Shown here piece by piece: positions 1-5,637 of a DNA stretch of 7,438 bases. How positions within the stretch are numbered: the first letter of the stretch is position 1; each line of letters begins with the position of its first letter. Position numbers and translations under genes: made by a program. A model generated the notes under the pieces. It saw only the letters and a program-made list of their open reading frames with translations, was not told the DNA's origin and searched no databases. Location: NCBI GenBank assembly GCA_025928735.1, contig JAICIW010000099.1, positions 1-7,438 of the forward strand. Reading direction: 5' to 3'. This DNA is from Rhodanobacteraceae bacterium. Its GTDB lineage: Bacteria > Pseudomonadota > Gammaproteobacteria > Xanthomonadales > Rhodanobacteraceae.

Positions 1-943
1 CATCGTCGACACGATCGGCGACACCCCCATCGTCCGGCTGCATCGCTTGGCGCCCGCGCACGTGGCGATGTACGCCAAAGTCGAATCGTTCAATCCCGGG
101 GGATCGGTCAAGGATCGCCTCGCCATCGCGATCGTGCTGGACGCGGAACAGCGCGGCATGCTCAGGGCCGGCCAGACCGTGGTCGAAGCGACCTCCGGCA
201 ATACCGGGGTCGCGCTCGCCATGGTGTGCGCTGCGCGCGGCTATCCGTTCGTCGCGGTGATGTCGGATTCGTTCTCGATCGAGCGCCGCAAACTGATGCG
301 TGCATATGGCGCGAAGGTGATCCTGACGCCCGCTGCCGAGCGCGGCACCGGCATGGTGCGCAGAGCCGAGGAGTTGGCCAGGCAACATGGCTGGTTCCTC
401 GCACGCCAGTTCGAGAACGAAGCCAACCCGGCGTACCATCGCAGCACCACCGGACCGGAGATCCTGCGCGACTTTGCCGGCCGGCGGCTTGATTATTTTG
501 TCAGCGGTTGGGGCACCGGTGGCACCTTGACCGGTGCAGGCGAAGTGCTGAAGCTCGCGCGTCCCGATATCCAGGTGATCGCGACCGAGCCTGCCAACGC
601 GTCGCTGCTCGCGGGTGGCGAATGGCACTCGCACAGGATCCAGGGCTGGACGCCGGACTTCCTGCCCGCGGTGTTGAGCCGAACGATCGCCGACCAGATC
701 ATCCCTGTCGATGACGTCGTCGCGCGCGACACCGCGCGCCGGCTCGCCCGCGAAGAGGGCATTTTCTGCGGCATTTCCTCCGGCGCCACTGTCGCCGCCG
801 CGCTGGAAGTCGCGAAGCAAGCCCCCGACGGCTCGGTGCTCCTGGCGATGCTGCCCGACACCGGCGAGCGTTATCTCTCGACCTTCCTGTTCGAAGGCGT
901 CAATGAAGGTTCCGACGACACGTGGCTCGCGCAGCAAGCGTGA
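1..943 (+). CDS. cysK: Cysteine synthase (O-acetylserine sulfhydrylase), CysK type, 5' end missing
   Basis: This PLP enzyme makes L-cysteine from O-acetylserine and sulfide in the cytoplasm. The frame is already open at base 2 (reading IVDTIGDTPIVRLHRL), so the real start lies left of the window; by family alignment only about 5-10 residues are missing. The internal TTG at 47 is not the start, because the conserved TIGDTP segment precedes it. Visible family motifs are NPGGSVKDR with the PLP Schiff-base lysine at 110-112, the substrate loop TSGNTG from 191, QFENEAN with the TTGPEI segment, the phosphate-binding GTGGTLTG loop near 510-535, GISSGA, and the C-terminal LPDTGERYLST. The last two and the overall form favour CysK over CysM. 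The gene ends in TGA at 941-943 and converges on the fabF-like gene. It is probably housekeeping and unrelated to the operon opposite. Confidence 0.93.
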   Translation, partial: IVDTIGDTPIVRLHRLAPAHVAMYAKVESFNPGGSVKDRLAIAIVLDAEQRGMLRAGQTVVEATSGNTGVALAMVCAARGYPFVAVMSDSFSIERRKLMRAYGAKVILTPAAERGTGMVRRAEELARQHGWFLARQFENEANPAYHRSTTGPEILRDFAGRRLDYFVSGWGTGGTLTGAGEVLKLARPDIQVIATEPANASLLAGGEWHSHRIQGWTPDFLPAVLSRTIADQIIPVDDVVARDTARRLAREEGIFCGISSGATVAAALEVAKQAPDGSVLLAMLPDTGERYLSTFLFEGVNEGSDDTWLAQQA

Positions 944-991
944 GACCGAACGCCGAGCGCGCCGCTCGTATCGAATGCACCTGCATTTGCT

Positions 992-1023
992 CGTCATTCC
1001 GGCGAAAGCCGGAACCCAGTGAC
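992..1023. repeat. Short dispersed palindromic repeat (GCCGGAA hairpin with GAAA loop)
   Basis: A perfect 7-bp stem, TTCCGGC (997-1003) with GCCGGAA (1008-1014), encloses a GAAA tetraloop and is flanked by CGTCA and CCCAGTGAC. From memory, the core CGTCATTCCGGCGAAAGCC is a common interspersed repeat in Xanthomonadales and other proteobacteria. The usual second half (a mirrored GGGAATGACG arm) is not recognisable here, so this looks like a degenerate or half unit. Confidence 0.65.
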
Positions 1024-1058
1024 TCGTTACGGGAAAGTAGGCAAAGCCACTGCTTCTC

Positions 1059-1087
1059 GCACGAAATGGGATGGCGCGAATTCGTGC
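1059..1087. repeat. 7-bp inverted repeat downstream of the GAAA hairpin
   Basis: GCACGAA (1059-1065) and TTCGTGC (1081-1087) are exact inverted copies 15 bases apart. The segment GCGCGAATTCGTGC (1074-1087) is itself almost palindromic around GAATTC. This may be a remnant of the same repeat family. No function can be read from it. Confidence 0.4.
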
Positions 1088-1115
1088 ATCCCCATGCCCG
1101 CCGGGGCCCGCTCTG

Positions 1116-1187
1116 GTAGGGCGGGTGACAACCCGCCGCCTAACCGCATATCGCTCGGCGGGATTCGCTTCGCTACTCCCGCCCTAC
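1116..1187. repeat. REP/BIME-like element, two hairpins inside a 10-bp inverted repeat
   Basis: The outer arms GTAGGGCGGG (1116-1125) and CCCGCCCTAC (1178-1187) are perfect inverted copies. Two smaller hairpins nest inside: GGCGGGT-gaca-ACCCGCC (1120-1137) and GGCGGGA (1157-1163) with TCCCGCC (1177-1183). This GTAGGGCGGGT...CCCGCCCTAC design resembles a repeat widespread between genes of Xanthomonadales and other gammaproteobacteria. It lies just past the 3' end of the FabF-like gene and may protect mRNA ends or aid termination. Confidence 0.65.
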
Positions 1188-1193
1188 GTGCTG

Positions 1194-1209
1194 TTTCGGA
1201 CGTCCGGAA
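1194..1209. repeat. Short palindrome centred on GGACGTCC
   Basis: CGGACGTCCG (1197-1206) is a perfect 10-bp palindrome. It extends to 16 bases (TTTCGGACGTCCGGAA) with one mismatch, which would be a G-U pair in RNA. It lies 24 bases beyond the FabF-like stop. It may be a weak terminator hairpin or the edge of the neighbouring repeat. Confidence 0.35.
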
Positions 1210-1233
1210 CGACGAACGTGCTGCGTGGGTGCG

Positions 1234-2451
1234 TCACGCCGCGCGTTTGAGTGCAACGACAGCATTCAATCCGCCGAACGCAAATGCGTTCGACAGCACC
1301 GCCCGCACCGGTGTTTCGCGCGCCGTGTTCGGAACGTAATCGAGATCGCATTCGGGATCGGGACCGATGAAATTCGCGGTGGGCGGTATCACGCCATCGC
1401 GCAATGCGCCGATGGCCGCGATGATTTCCAGTGCGCCGGCGGCGCCGAGTGCATGGCCGTGCACGGATTTGGTCGACGACACCGCAACCTTCGCGGCGTG
1501 ATCGCCCAGCGCGGCGTGGATCGCGCGGGTCTCGGTAGGGTCGTTGGCGGGCGTCGCGGTGCCGTGGGCGTTGACGTAGTCGATGTCAGTCGGCGAAAGT
1601 TGCGCGTCGCGCAGCGCCGCGGCCATCGCGCGCGCCGCGCCCACGTCGGACGGCATCACGATGTCGCCGGCGTCTGCGCTCATGCCGGCGCCTGCGAATT
1701 CGGCCAGGATGTCCGCGCCGCGGGCACGCGCATGGTCGAAATCTTCCAGCACGATCATGCCCGCGCCTTCGCCCAGCACCAACCCGCGACGTTGTTTGCA
1801 GAACGGCCGGCAGGTGTCGTCGGCCAGCACCCGCATCGCTTCCCAGGCGCGCAGTACGCCGAGCGTCAGGCAGGCTTCGGTGCCGCCTGCCAATGCGACG
1901 TCGGCGACGCCCGAGCGCACCAGCGCGAACGCCTGCGCGAAGGCGTGATTGGCCGATGCGCACGCGCTCGACACCGCAAAGCTCGGTCCGGTGATCCCGA
2001 ATTCGATCGAGACCTGCGAAGCCGGCGCGCTCATCATTCGGCGCACGATCGAGAGCGGGTGCAAGCGCGGATTGCGTTCGCCGTACAGGCGCTTCGAGCA
2101 CTCGTCGTTGGTGACTTCGCCGCCGGTGCCGGTGCCGATCACGCAACCGCTGCGCTGGCGCAGGTCGCCTTGCGCGAAGTCGAGCCCGGATTGCGCCACT
2201 GCTTCGCGGGCGGCGACCAGCGCGAACTGCGAAACGCGATCCAGCAGGATCAGCTTCTTCGAGTCGAAGTGCGCAGCGGGATCGAAGTCGCGCACCTGCG
2301 CGGCCACCTTGACCCGCATGTCCTGCTTCTCGAAACCCGTGAGCGGCGCGATTGCGCTTCGGCCCTCGCGCATGCCGTGCCAGATGGTGCGCGCGTCGTG
2401 GCCCAGCGCGCAGATGGCGCCGACCCCGGTGATGACGACGCGGCGGTTCAT
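1234..2451 (-). CDS. FabF-type beta-ketoacyl-ACP synthase (KAS II family)
   Basis: The 405-residue product is close to the usual FabF length and is a thiolase-fold condensing enzyme: it joins malonyl-ACP to an acyl chain with loss of CO2. It starts MNRRVVITGVGAICALG, the normal FabF N-terminus. The full catalytic triad is present: Cys164 in SSACASAN, His296 in NAHGTATPANDPTE and His333 in SVHGHALGAAG. The C-terminal SNAFAFGGLN loop with the family's Phe gate is also intact. The frame stays open upstream across the ACP gene, but homology begins only at 2451, 11 bases after the ACP stop, so that ATG is the start. Only a weak ribosome site is seen. It lies last in the operon, next to a dedicated ACP and with no fabD, fabG or fabZ beside it, so I infer a specialised rather than housekeeping synthase. 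That specialisation is not proven. Confidence 0.92.
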   Translation of the reverse strand: MNRRVVITGVGAICALGHDARTIWHGMREGRSAIAPLTGFEKQDMRVKVAAQVRDFDPAAHFDSKKLILLDRVSQFALVAAREAVAQSGLDFAQGDLRQRSGCVIGTGTGGEVTNDECSKRLYGERNPRLHPLSIVRRMMSAPASQVSIEFGITGPSFAVSSACASANHAFAQAFALVRSGVADVALAGGTEACLTLGVLRAWEAMRVLADDTCRPFCKQRRGLVLGEGAGMIVLEDFDHARARGADILAEFAGAGMSADAGDIVMPSDVGAARAMAAALRDAQLSPTDIDYVNAHGTATPANDPTETRAIHAALGDHAAKVAVSSTKSVHGHALGAAGALEIIAAIGALRDGVIPPTANFIGPDPECDLDYVPNTARETPVRAVLSNAFAFGGLNAVVALKRAA

Positions 2452-2462
2452 GGCGGAACGGG

Positions 2463-2774
2463 TTACGCGGCGGGCGGCGCCGGCGGCGTGGCGCCGGGCA
2501 CGGGAGGATTCGCGGCCTTGTCCGCCAGCAGTTTTTCCACCGTCTCGACCAGTCCCTTCACCGATTCGGTATCGAAGTTGGGATCGCGGTCGGGCATCTG
2601 GATCTTGAAGTGATCCTCGATCTCGAAAATGATCTGGATCGCGTCGAGCGACGGAATCTCGAGATCCTTCAGCGTGGACTCGAGCGTCACCTTGCTCTCG
2701 TCGATGCCGGCTTCCTTGGCAATGATCGAGAACACGGTTTGTCGGACGTTGTCTGGTGTGGAGTCGTCGCTCAT
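2463..2774 (-). CDS. Stand-alone acyl carrier protein
   Basis: This 103-residue protein carries acyl groups on a phosphopantetheine arm. The four-helix ACP pattern is clear: VRQTVFSIIAKEAGI (helix 1), VTLESTLKDLEIPSLDAIQIIFEIEDHF (loop and helix 2), then TESVKGLVETVEKLLADK (helix 4). The modified serine is Ser42. The usual DSL signature reads PSL here, with Pro41 replacing Asp, so the attachment site is unusual. After the fold, residues 89-103 form a Pro/Ala-rich tail not found in typical AcpP. The start at 2774 overlaps the upstream transporter stop as ATGA, with a GAAGGGA-like ribosome site upstream; the stop is TAA at 2465-2463. The FabF-like gene follows 11 bases later, so the two probably act together. 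It is too divergent to be the housekeeping AcpP. Confidence 0.9.
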   Translation of the reverse strand: MSDDSTPDNVRQTVFSIIAKEAGIDESKVTLESTLKDLEIPSLDAIQIIFEIEDHFKIQMPDRDPNFDTESVKGLVETVEKLLADKAANPPVPGATPPAPPAA

Positions 2775-3214
2775 GGCGGGGTCCCTTCGGCGTCGTTGCG
2801 CGGTGGCACTGGCGGGGCGTGCTGCGCGTCGCCACCCAGCAACAGGATACCAGCGACGATGATGGCCGATCCGAGGATCTTCTCCCAGCCCATGGGGTCG
2901 TCGAACACGGCCCATGACGCAACCATGATCGCGACGAACACGATCGCGCTGGTCGGAAAGGCGGCGGACAGGGCGGATTTTTCCAGGATGTTCATCCACA
3001 CCGCGAATTGGCCGAGGTAACAGGCGAGCGCCAGCCACAACCATGGCGTGGACAGCGCGGCGTGAATGGATTGCGCATTCAACTCGAACGCGCCGACCTT
3101 GGCGCCGGCCGTCTTCAACGCCACCTGGCCCAGCGTTTCGATGACCAGCAGCAACGCCCATGCACTGACCAGTGGCATCAGCCGGCGCCAGCGTGTCGAA
3201 GTGTGCGCGTGCAT
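2771..3214 (-). CDS. Small EamA/SMR-like membrane transporter (ArnE/ArnF type), copy 1
   Basis: A 147-residue inner-membrane protein of the drug/metabolite transporter superfamily with four predicted membrane segments, near residues 12-30, 56-75, 82-104 and 112-127. The first holds ETLGQVALK, which puts an acidic residue (Glu26) eight positions before a lysine, as in EmrE AEVIGTTLMK (Glu14), the proton/substrate-coupling residue. The protein is clearly related to the second small transporter in this operon: both share a (T/S)PW segment, YxxxFxxW, LSxAFPxxA and a GxxLxxG end. The C-terminal tail is Pro-rich. Two in-frame ATGs exist: 3223 has AAGGGA touching the codon, while 3214 has the same AAGGGA about 9 bases away, so I chose 3214. 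It starts 13 bases after the acyltransferase stop and overlaps the ACP start by 4 bases. The substrate is unknown; a lipid-linked or amphiphilic product is inferred. Confidence 0.82.
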   Translation of the reverse strand: MHAHTSTRWRRLMPLVSAWALLLVIETLGQVALKTAGAKVGAFELNAQSIHAALSTPWLWLALACYLGQFAVWMNILEKSALSAAFPTSAIVFVAIMVASWAVFDDPMGWEKILGSAIIVAGILLLGGDAQHAPPVPPRNDAEGTPP

Positions 3215-3216
3215 GC

Positions 3217-3229
3217 TGAGCATTCCCTT
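3217..3229 (-). promoter_or_regulatory. Ribosome binding site deciding the transporter start
   Basis: On the minus strand TAAGGGA (3230-3224) merges the acyltransferase stop codon with a Shine-Dalgarno-like AAGGGA. It abuts the ATG at 3223 but is spaced about 9 bases from the ATG at 3214, which favours the latter as the start. Confidence 0.5.
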
Positions 3230-4349
3230 AGCCGTGCGGCGCCGCGGACTGCCGGTCGAGCCGATCGACGCGCGCGAGATTGTCGAAACGCGCGAACACG
3301 CGATCCACGAGCCGGTTGCGATGGCGATACCAAAGCGCGTTGGCATGCAGCGTGCTGCCGAGGCGCGCCTTCTCGCGATGCAGGCCCTGGCCGCTTTCGT
3401 ACACGCCGATCCCCTCGTCGATGCAATACCGCACGTTTTCCAGCCAGCTCACATGGTAGAGGTTGTAGCGTTCCGTTGCCGCGTGGTCCATGCCGAGAAA
3501 CTTGTCGAGCAGGCACTCGGCATCGCGCAGCACCAGGTTGAAGGCAAGCAGTCGCGCACCGTCGCTGTAGGTCACGCAATAGGCGCGACCGGGCATCTCG
3601 CGCAGCACATTGGCGAAATACGCCGGCGTCAATTCCTCGAACGAAAATTTCGCGCGGGCGAGGGTCTCGCGATACAGACGTTGCATGTCATCGGCGATGC
3701 CGTCGAGATTCGTGCGCCATTCGATCCGCAGGCTTTGAGTGGCGCGGCGCTTGCGGCGCAGGTCCTTGCGGGTGGACGCGCCGAGCGAATCGAGGTAGCC
3801 ATCGATGCTGTGCCAGCGAATGTCGAGCGTCGCGCCCGGCAGGCCGGGCAGCGCGCGCAAGCCGTGACGCGGACAGACTTGTTGCCACACCGGTTCGGCG
3901 AGCGGCGCATCCTTGATCGCGAGCATTCCAAGCTTTTCGTGCGTCGCAACCGTTTCCATGTACGCGAGGATCGCATCCAGCCAGGCCGCCTGTTGTTCCG
4001 GCGTCGAGTCGGGCTCAAAACCGATCCGGCACCGTTCGGTCACCGGCGATCCCAGCGACAGCATCGGAATGCGCAGCACGTGCGGCAACAGTTTTCCGAT
4101 CACCTCGGCGGCGCGACGCACGCCGCCCTGCATGGTGGTGTCGAGGCGGTAATCGGTGACGAACGCCGGCACCACCGCCAGCAGCCGGTCAGCTTCGCAC
4201 ACGGCGAAGTAGAGATAGCGAAATCCCGCAAGCCCCGCGCGCTCGATCGCGCGCAGGTAGGCGTGGTCTTCGCGTTCGTGCGGGAACAGGCGATTCCATT
4301 CGATCGGCGCGAAGGCGTCGATCGAAGGATGCGCGGTGGTGGTGATCAT
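3228..4349 (-). CDS. GNAT/FemAB-like (BioF2-type) acyltransferase
   Basis: This 373-residue protein resembles the GNAT-superfamily group of FemAB/BioF2-like acyltransferases (Pfam Acetyltransf_6 type), whose members move acyl or aminoacyl groups onto amines. The N-terminal half has HAYLRAIERAGLAG and a hydrophobic LLAVVPAFV strand. The central GASTRKDLRRKRR segment (about 190-202) is the basic helix typical of this family. The C-terminal domain contains ARAKFSFEELTPAYF, LLAFNLVLRDAECLLDKFLG and YESGQGLHREKARLGS, matching the family's ending in which a glycine-rich turn precedes a K/R-R-LG stretch. No signal peptide or membrane helix is seen, so it is probably cytoplasmic. The start overlaps the esterase stop as ATGA (4349-4346), implying coupled translation. 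With an ACP and a ketosynthase downstream, it is the best candidate to transfer an acyl chain to an acceptor. The donor and acceptor are unknown. Confidence 0.78.
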   Translation of the reverse strand: MITTTAHPSIDAFAPIEWNRLFPHEREDHAYLRAIERAGLAGFRYLYFAVCEADRLLAVVPAFVTDYRLDTTMQGGVRRAAEVIGKLLPHVLRIPMLSLGSPVTERCRIGFEPDSTPEQQAAWLDAILAYMETVATHEKLGMLAIKDAPLAEPVWQQVCPRHGLRALPGLPGATLDIRWHSIDGYLDSLGASTRKDLRRKRRATQSLRIEWRTNLDGIADDMQRLYRETLARAKFSFEELTPAYFANVLREMPGRAYCVTYSDGARLLAFNLVLRDAECLLDKFLGMDHAATERYNLYHVSWLENVRYCIDEGIGVYESGQGLHREKARLGSTLHANALWYRHRNRLVDRVFARFDNLARVDRLDRQSAAPHG

Positions 4350-5224
4350 GCCGCTGAGACGGTGGCCGTGGTGATGCGTGGCCGTGAGGTGCGCAGTGGA
4401 CTGTTGGCGAGGATGCGGGTGAAGAAATCCGCCGAGCGCGCGATCACCTTGTCGCGTTCGCCATCGACCGTGATCATGTGGTAGCTGTCGTTCAGCAGGA
4501 CGGTTTCGGTGGCGCCGGTGATGCGCCGTTCGATCAGGCGCGCGTTGCGCACGCTGGCGATGTCATCGTCGGCTGCGTGCATGATCAGCGCGGGCGCGCG
4601 CACTTCCTGCAGGCGCGGGCGCACGTGCCAGGCCAGCTTGTGGAATTCCGCCAGCGACGGCCACGGATTGCCGGGCAGGCCGGCCGCTTCGCTCTGGCCA
4701 TCCAGCATCGCGCCGGCGATGCGCATGCGCACCCGTTCGTCCTTGATGCCGTACGGAAAGCTTTCCATGAAGCGGCGCTGCTTGAACAAACCCACGCCGC
4801 ACACCAGTGGCAGCAGGAATGAAAGTCGCGCCACGCGCGGAATCGTCCAGCCGTCGTAGAAGAACGTGCTGCCGTACAGCCCGAGCCCATCGACCCACTG
4901 CGGTTTTTCGATCGCAAGGTTCAAGGCCAGGACCGAACCCATCGACAGGCCGGCCACGAACAGATGATCGACTTCGCGCCGCAGGCGATCCGCACCCTCG
5001 ACCACGCTGCGCGTCCAGTCACGCCAGCCGGTTTTCAGAAGGTCCGCTTCGCTGCCGCAGTGCCCGGCCAGTTGCATGCCGTAGACGGTGAAGCCGGCGC
5101 GGTTGAGGCCCTTGCCCACGAATCGCATCTCCGCGGGCGTGCCGGTGAGGCCGTGGATCAGCAGCACCCCCGCGCGCCCACCGCGCAGCAGGAAGTCTGC
5201 CTGTTTGATCATGGATTGCGTCAT
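4346..5224 (-). CDS. Alpha/beta hydrolase, carboxylesterase/monoacylglycerol-lipase-like
   Basis: The 292-residue product is a serine hydrolase of the bacterial carboxylesterase (Est30-like) or lysophospholipase group. Its features in order are the oxyanion segment HGLTGTP (24-30), the nucleophile elbow GLSMGS with Ser94, a mobile lid region rich in aromatic and basic residues (about 120-200), the acid in HAADDDIAS (probably Asp220), and the catalytic His249 in DSYHMITVDGERD, a form typical of this group. The triad is therefore complete. About 20 extra residues after the fold (SPLRTSRPRITTATVSAA) are basic and likely disordered. No signal peptide is seen. The ATG at 5224 is the first in frame after the transporter stop, with a weak GGGG six bases upstream; an ATG at 5212 is possible. 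Likely substrates are ester- or thioester-bound acyl groups, perhaps as product release, editing or remodelling in this operon. Confidence 0.85.
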   Translation of the reverse strand: MTQSMIKQADFLLRGGRAGVLLIHGLTGTPAEMRFVGKGLNRAGFTVYGMQLAGHCGSEADLLKTGWRDWTRSVVEGADRLRREVDHLFVAGLSMGSVLALNLAIEKPQWVDGLGLYGSTFFYDGWTIPRVARLSFLLPLVCGVGLFKQRRFMESFPYGIKDERVRMRIAGAMLDGQSEAAGLPGNPWPSLAEFHKLAWHVRPRLQEVRAPALIMHAADDDIASVRNARLIERRITGATETVLLNDSYHMITVDGERDKVIARSADFFTRILANSPLRTSRPRITTATVSAA

Positions 5225-5262
5225 GCTTGCCCCGATCGCCTGTGCGAATCAGCCCGGTGTCA

Positions 5263-5637
5263 TCAACCAAATTGCTGCCCGGTGACCAGTACGACTCCAA
5301 CCACGATGGTGCCTATTCCCGCCCAGCGGCGCAGCGAGATGCGTTCCTTCAGGATGTAGCGGCTGGCCAGCACCACACCGACGTAGCCGAGCGCCGTGAA
5401 AGGAAACGCGACGCTGAGTTGCGTGCGCGAGAGTGCCGCGAACCACAGCACGAATTCCACGGCGTACACAGCGACGCCCAGCGCGATCCACGGCGAGTGG
5501 AAGACCTTGTAGACGAGCGACGGCGCCCCGGCCCCCACCGTTGCGTGACCAACCCCGAGCTTGAAGCACACCTGGCCGGTCACGTCGCAAGCGACCGAGC
5601 CGAGTAGCAGCAAAAGGGTGACGAGGGCGTTGGTCAT
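5263..5637 (-). CDS. Small EamA/SMR-like membrane transporter (ArnE/ArnF type), copy 2
   Basis: A 124-residue, four-helix inner-membrane protein with membrane segments near residues 4-22, 48-68, 74-93 and 103-120. The first holds DVTGQVCFK, where Asp18 sits exactly where EmrE has Glu14 and the operon's other small transporter has Glu26. The two transporters align along most of their length (HSPW versus STPW, YAVEFVLWFAAL versus YLGQFAVWMNIL, LSVAFPFTA versus LSAAFPTSA). Family members of this size, such as ArnE/ArnF and EmrE, work as homo- or heterodimers, so these two may pair. The start overlaps the arginase-fold gene's stop as ATGA (5637-5634) with no separate ribosome site, so translation is probably coupled. 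The substrate is unknown; flipping or export of the operon's product is an inference. Confidence 0.83.
   Translation of the reverse strand: MTNALVTLLLLLGSVACDVTGQVCFKLGVGHATVGAGAPSLVYKVFHSPWIALGVAVYAVEFVLWFAALSRTQLSVAFPFTALGYVGVVLASRYILKERISLRRWAGIGTIVVGVVLVTGQQFG

Larger units (their letters stand above)
944..1233. other. Convergent intergenic region with palindromic repeats, no gene
   Basis: These 290 bases lie between the stops of the cysteine synthase and the FabF-like gene. I see no credible coding frame. The stretch holds several inverted repeats, listed separately: a GAAA-loop hairpin, a 7-bp inverted repeat, a two-hairpin element and a short palindrome. None is followed by a clear T run on either strand, so a classical intrinsic terminator is not evident. 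The hairpins may still help end transcription from both sides. Confidence 0.7.

Noticed and set aside
992..1187. Possible CRISPR array or tRNA in the repeat-rich spacer
   Set aside because: The repeats are inverted, of differing sequence and not evenly spaced, and no cloverleaf with a T-loop GTTCGA-type motif is seen.
1225..2613. Long open frame (over 460 codons) on the plus strand opposite the FabF-like and ACP genes
   Set aside because: Its translation is low-complexity, Arg/Ala/His-rich and matches no family, while the minus strand has an intact catalytic KAS. It is a high-GC antisense shadow.
1234..2922. FabF-like frame open upstream across the ACP gene, suggesting a fusion protein
   Set aside because: The upstream part is the ACP gene read in the wrong frame. 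FabF homology begins precisely at the ATG at 2451, and the ACP has its own stop just before it.
2771..3346. Longer version of the first small transporter starting inside the acyltransferase gene
   Set aside because: The added 44 residues are out-of-frame acyltransferase sequence. A stop-linked ribosome site and ATG at 3214 fit the operon layout.
3066..4484. Long open frame (over 470 codons) on the plus strand opposite the acyltransferase
   Set aside because: Its composition is Arg-rich without recognisable motifs and it lies antisense to a coherent operon gene with coupled starts. Treated as a shadow.
5263..5637. Split halves of one ten-helix EamA transporter broken by insertion of two genes
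   Set aside because: The two small transporters are homologous to each other over the same region, each with its own acidic first helix, so they are paralogous four-helix units rather than the halves of one gene.
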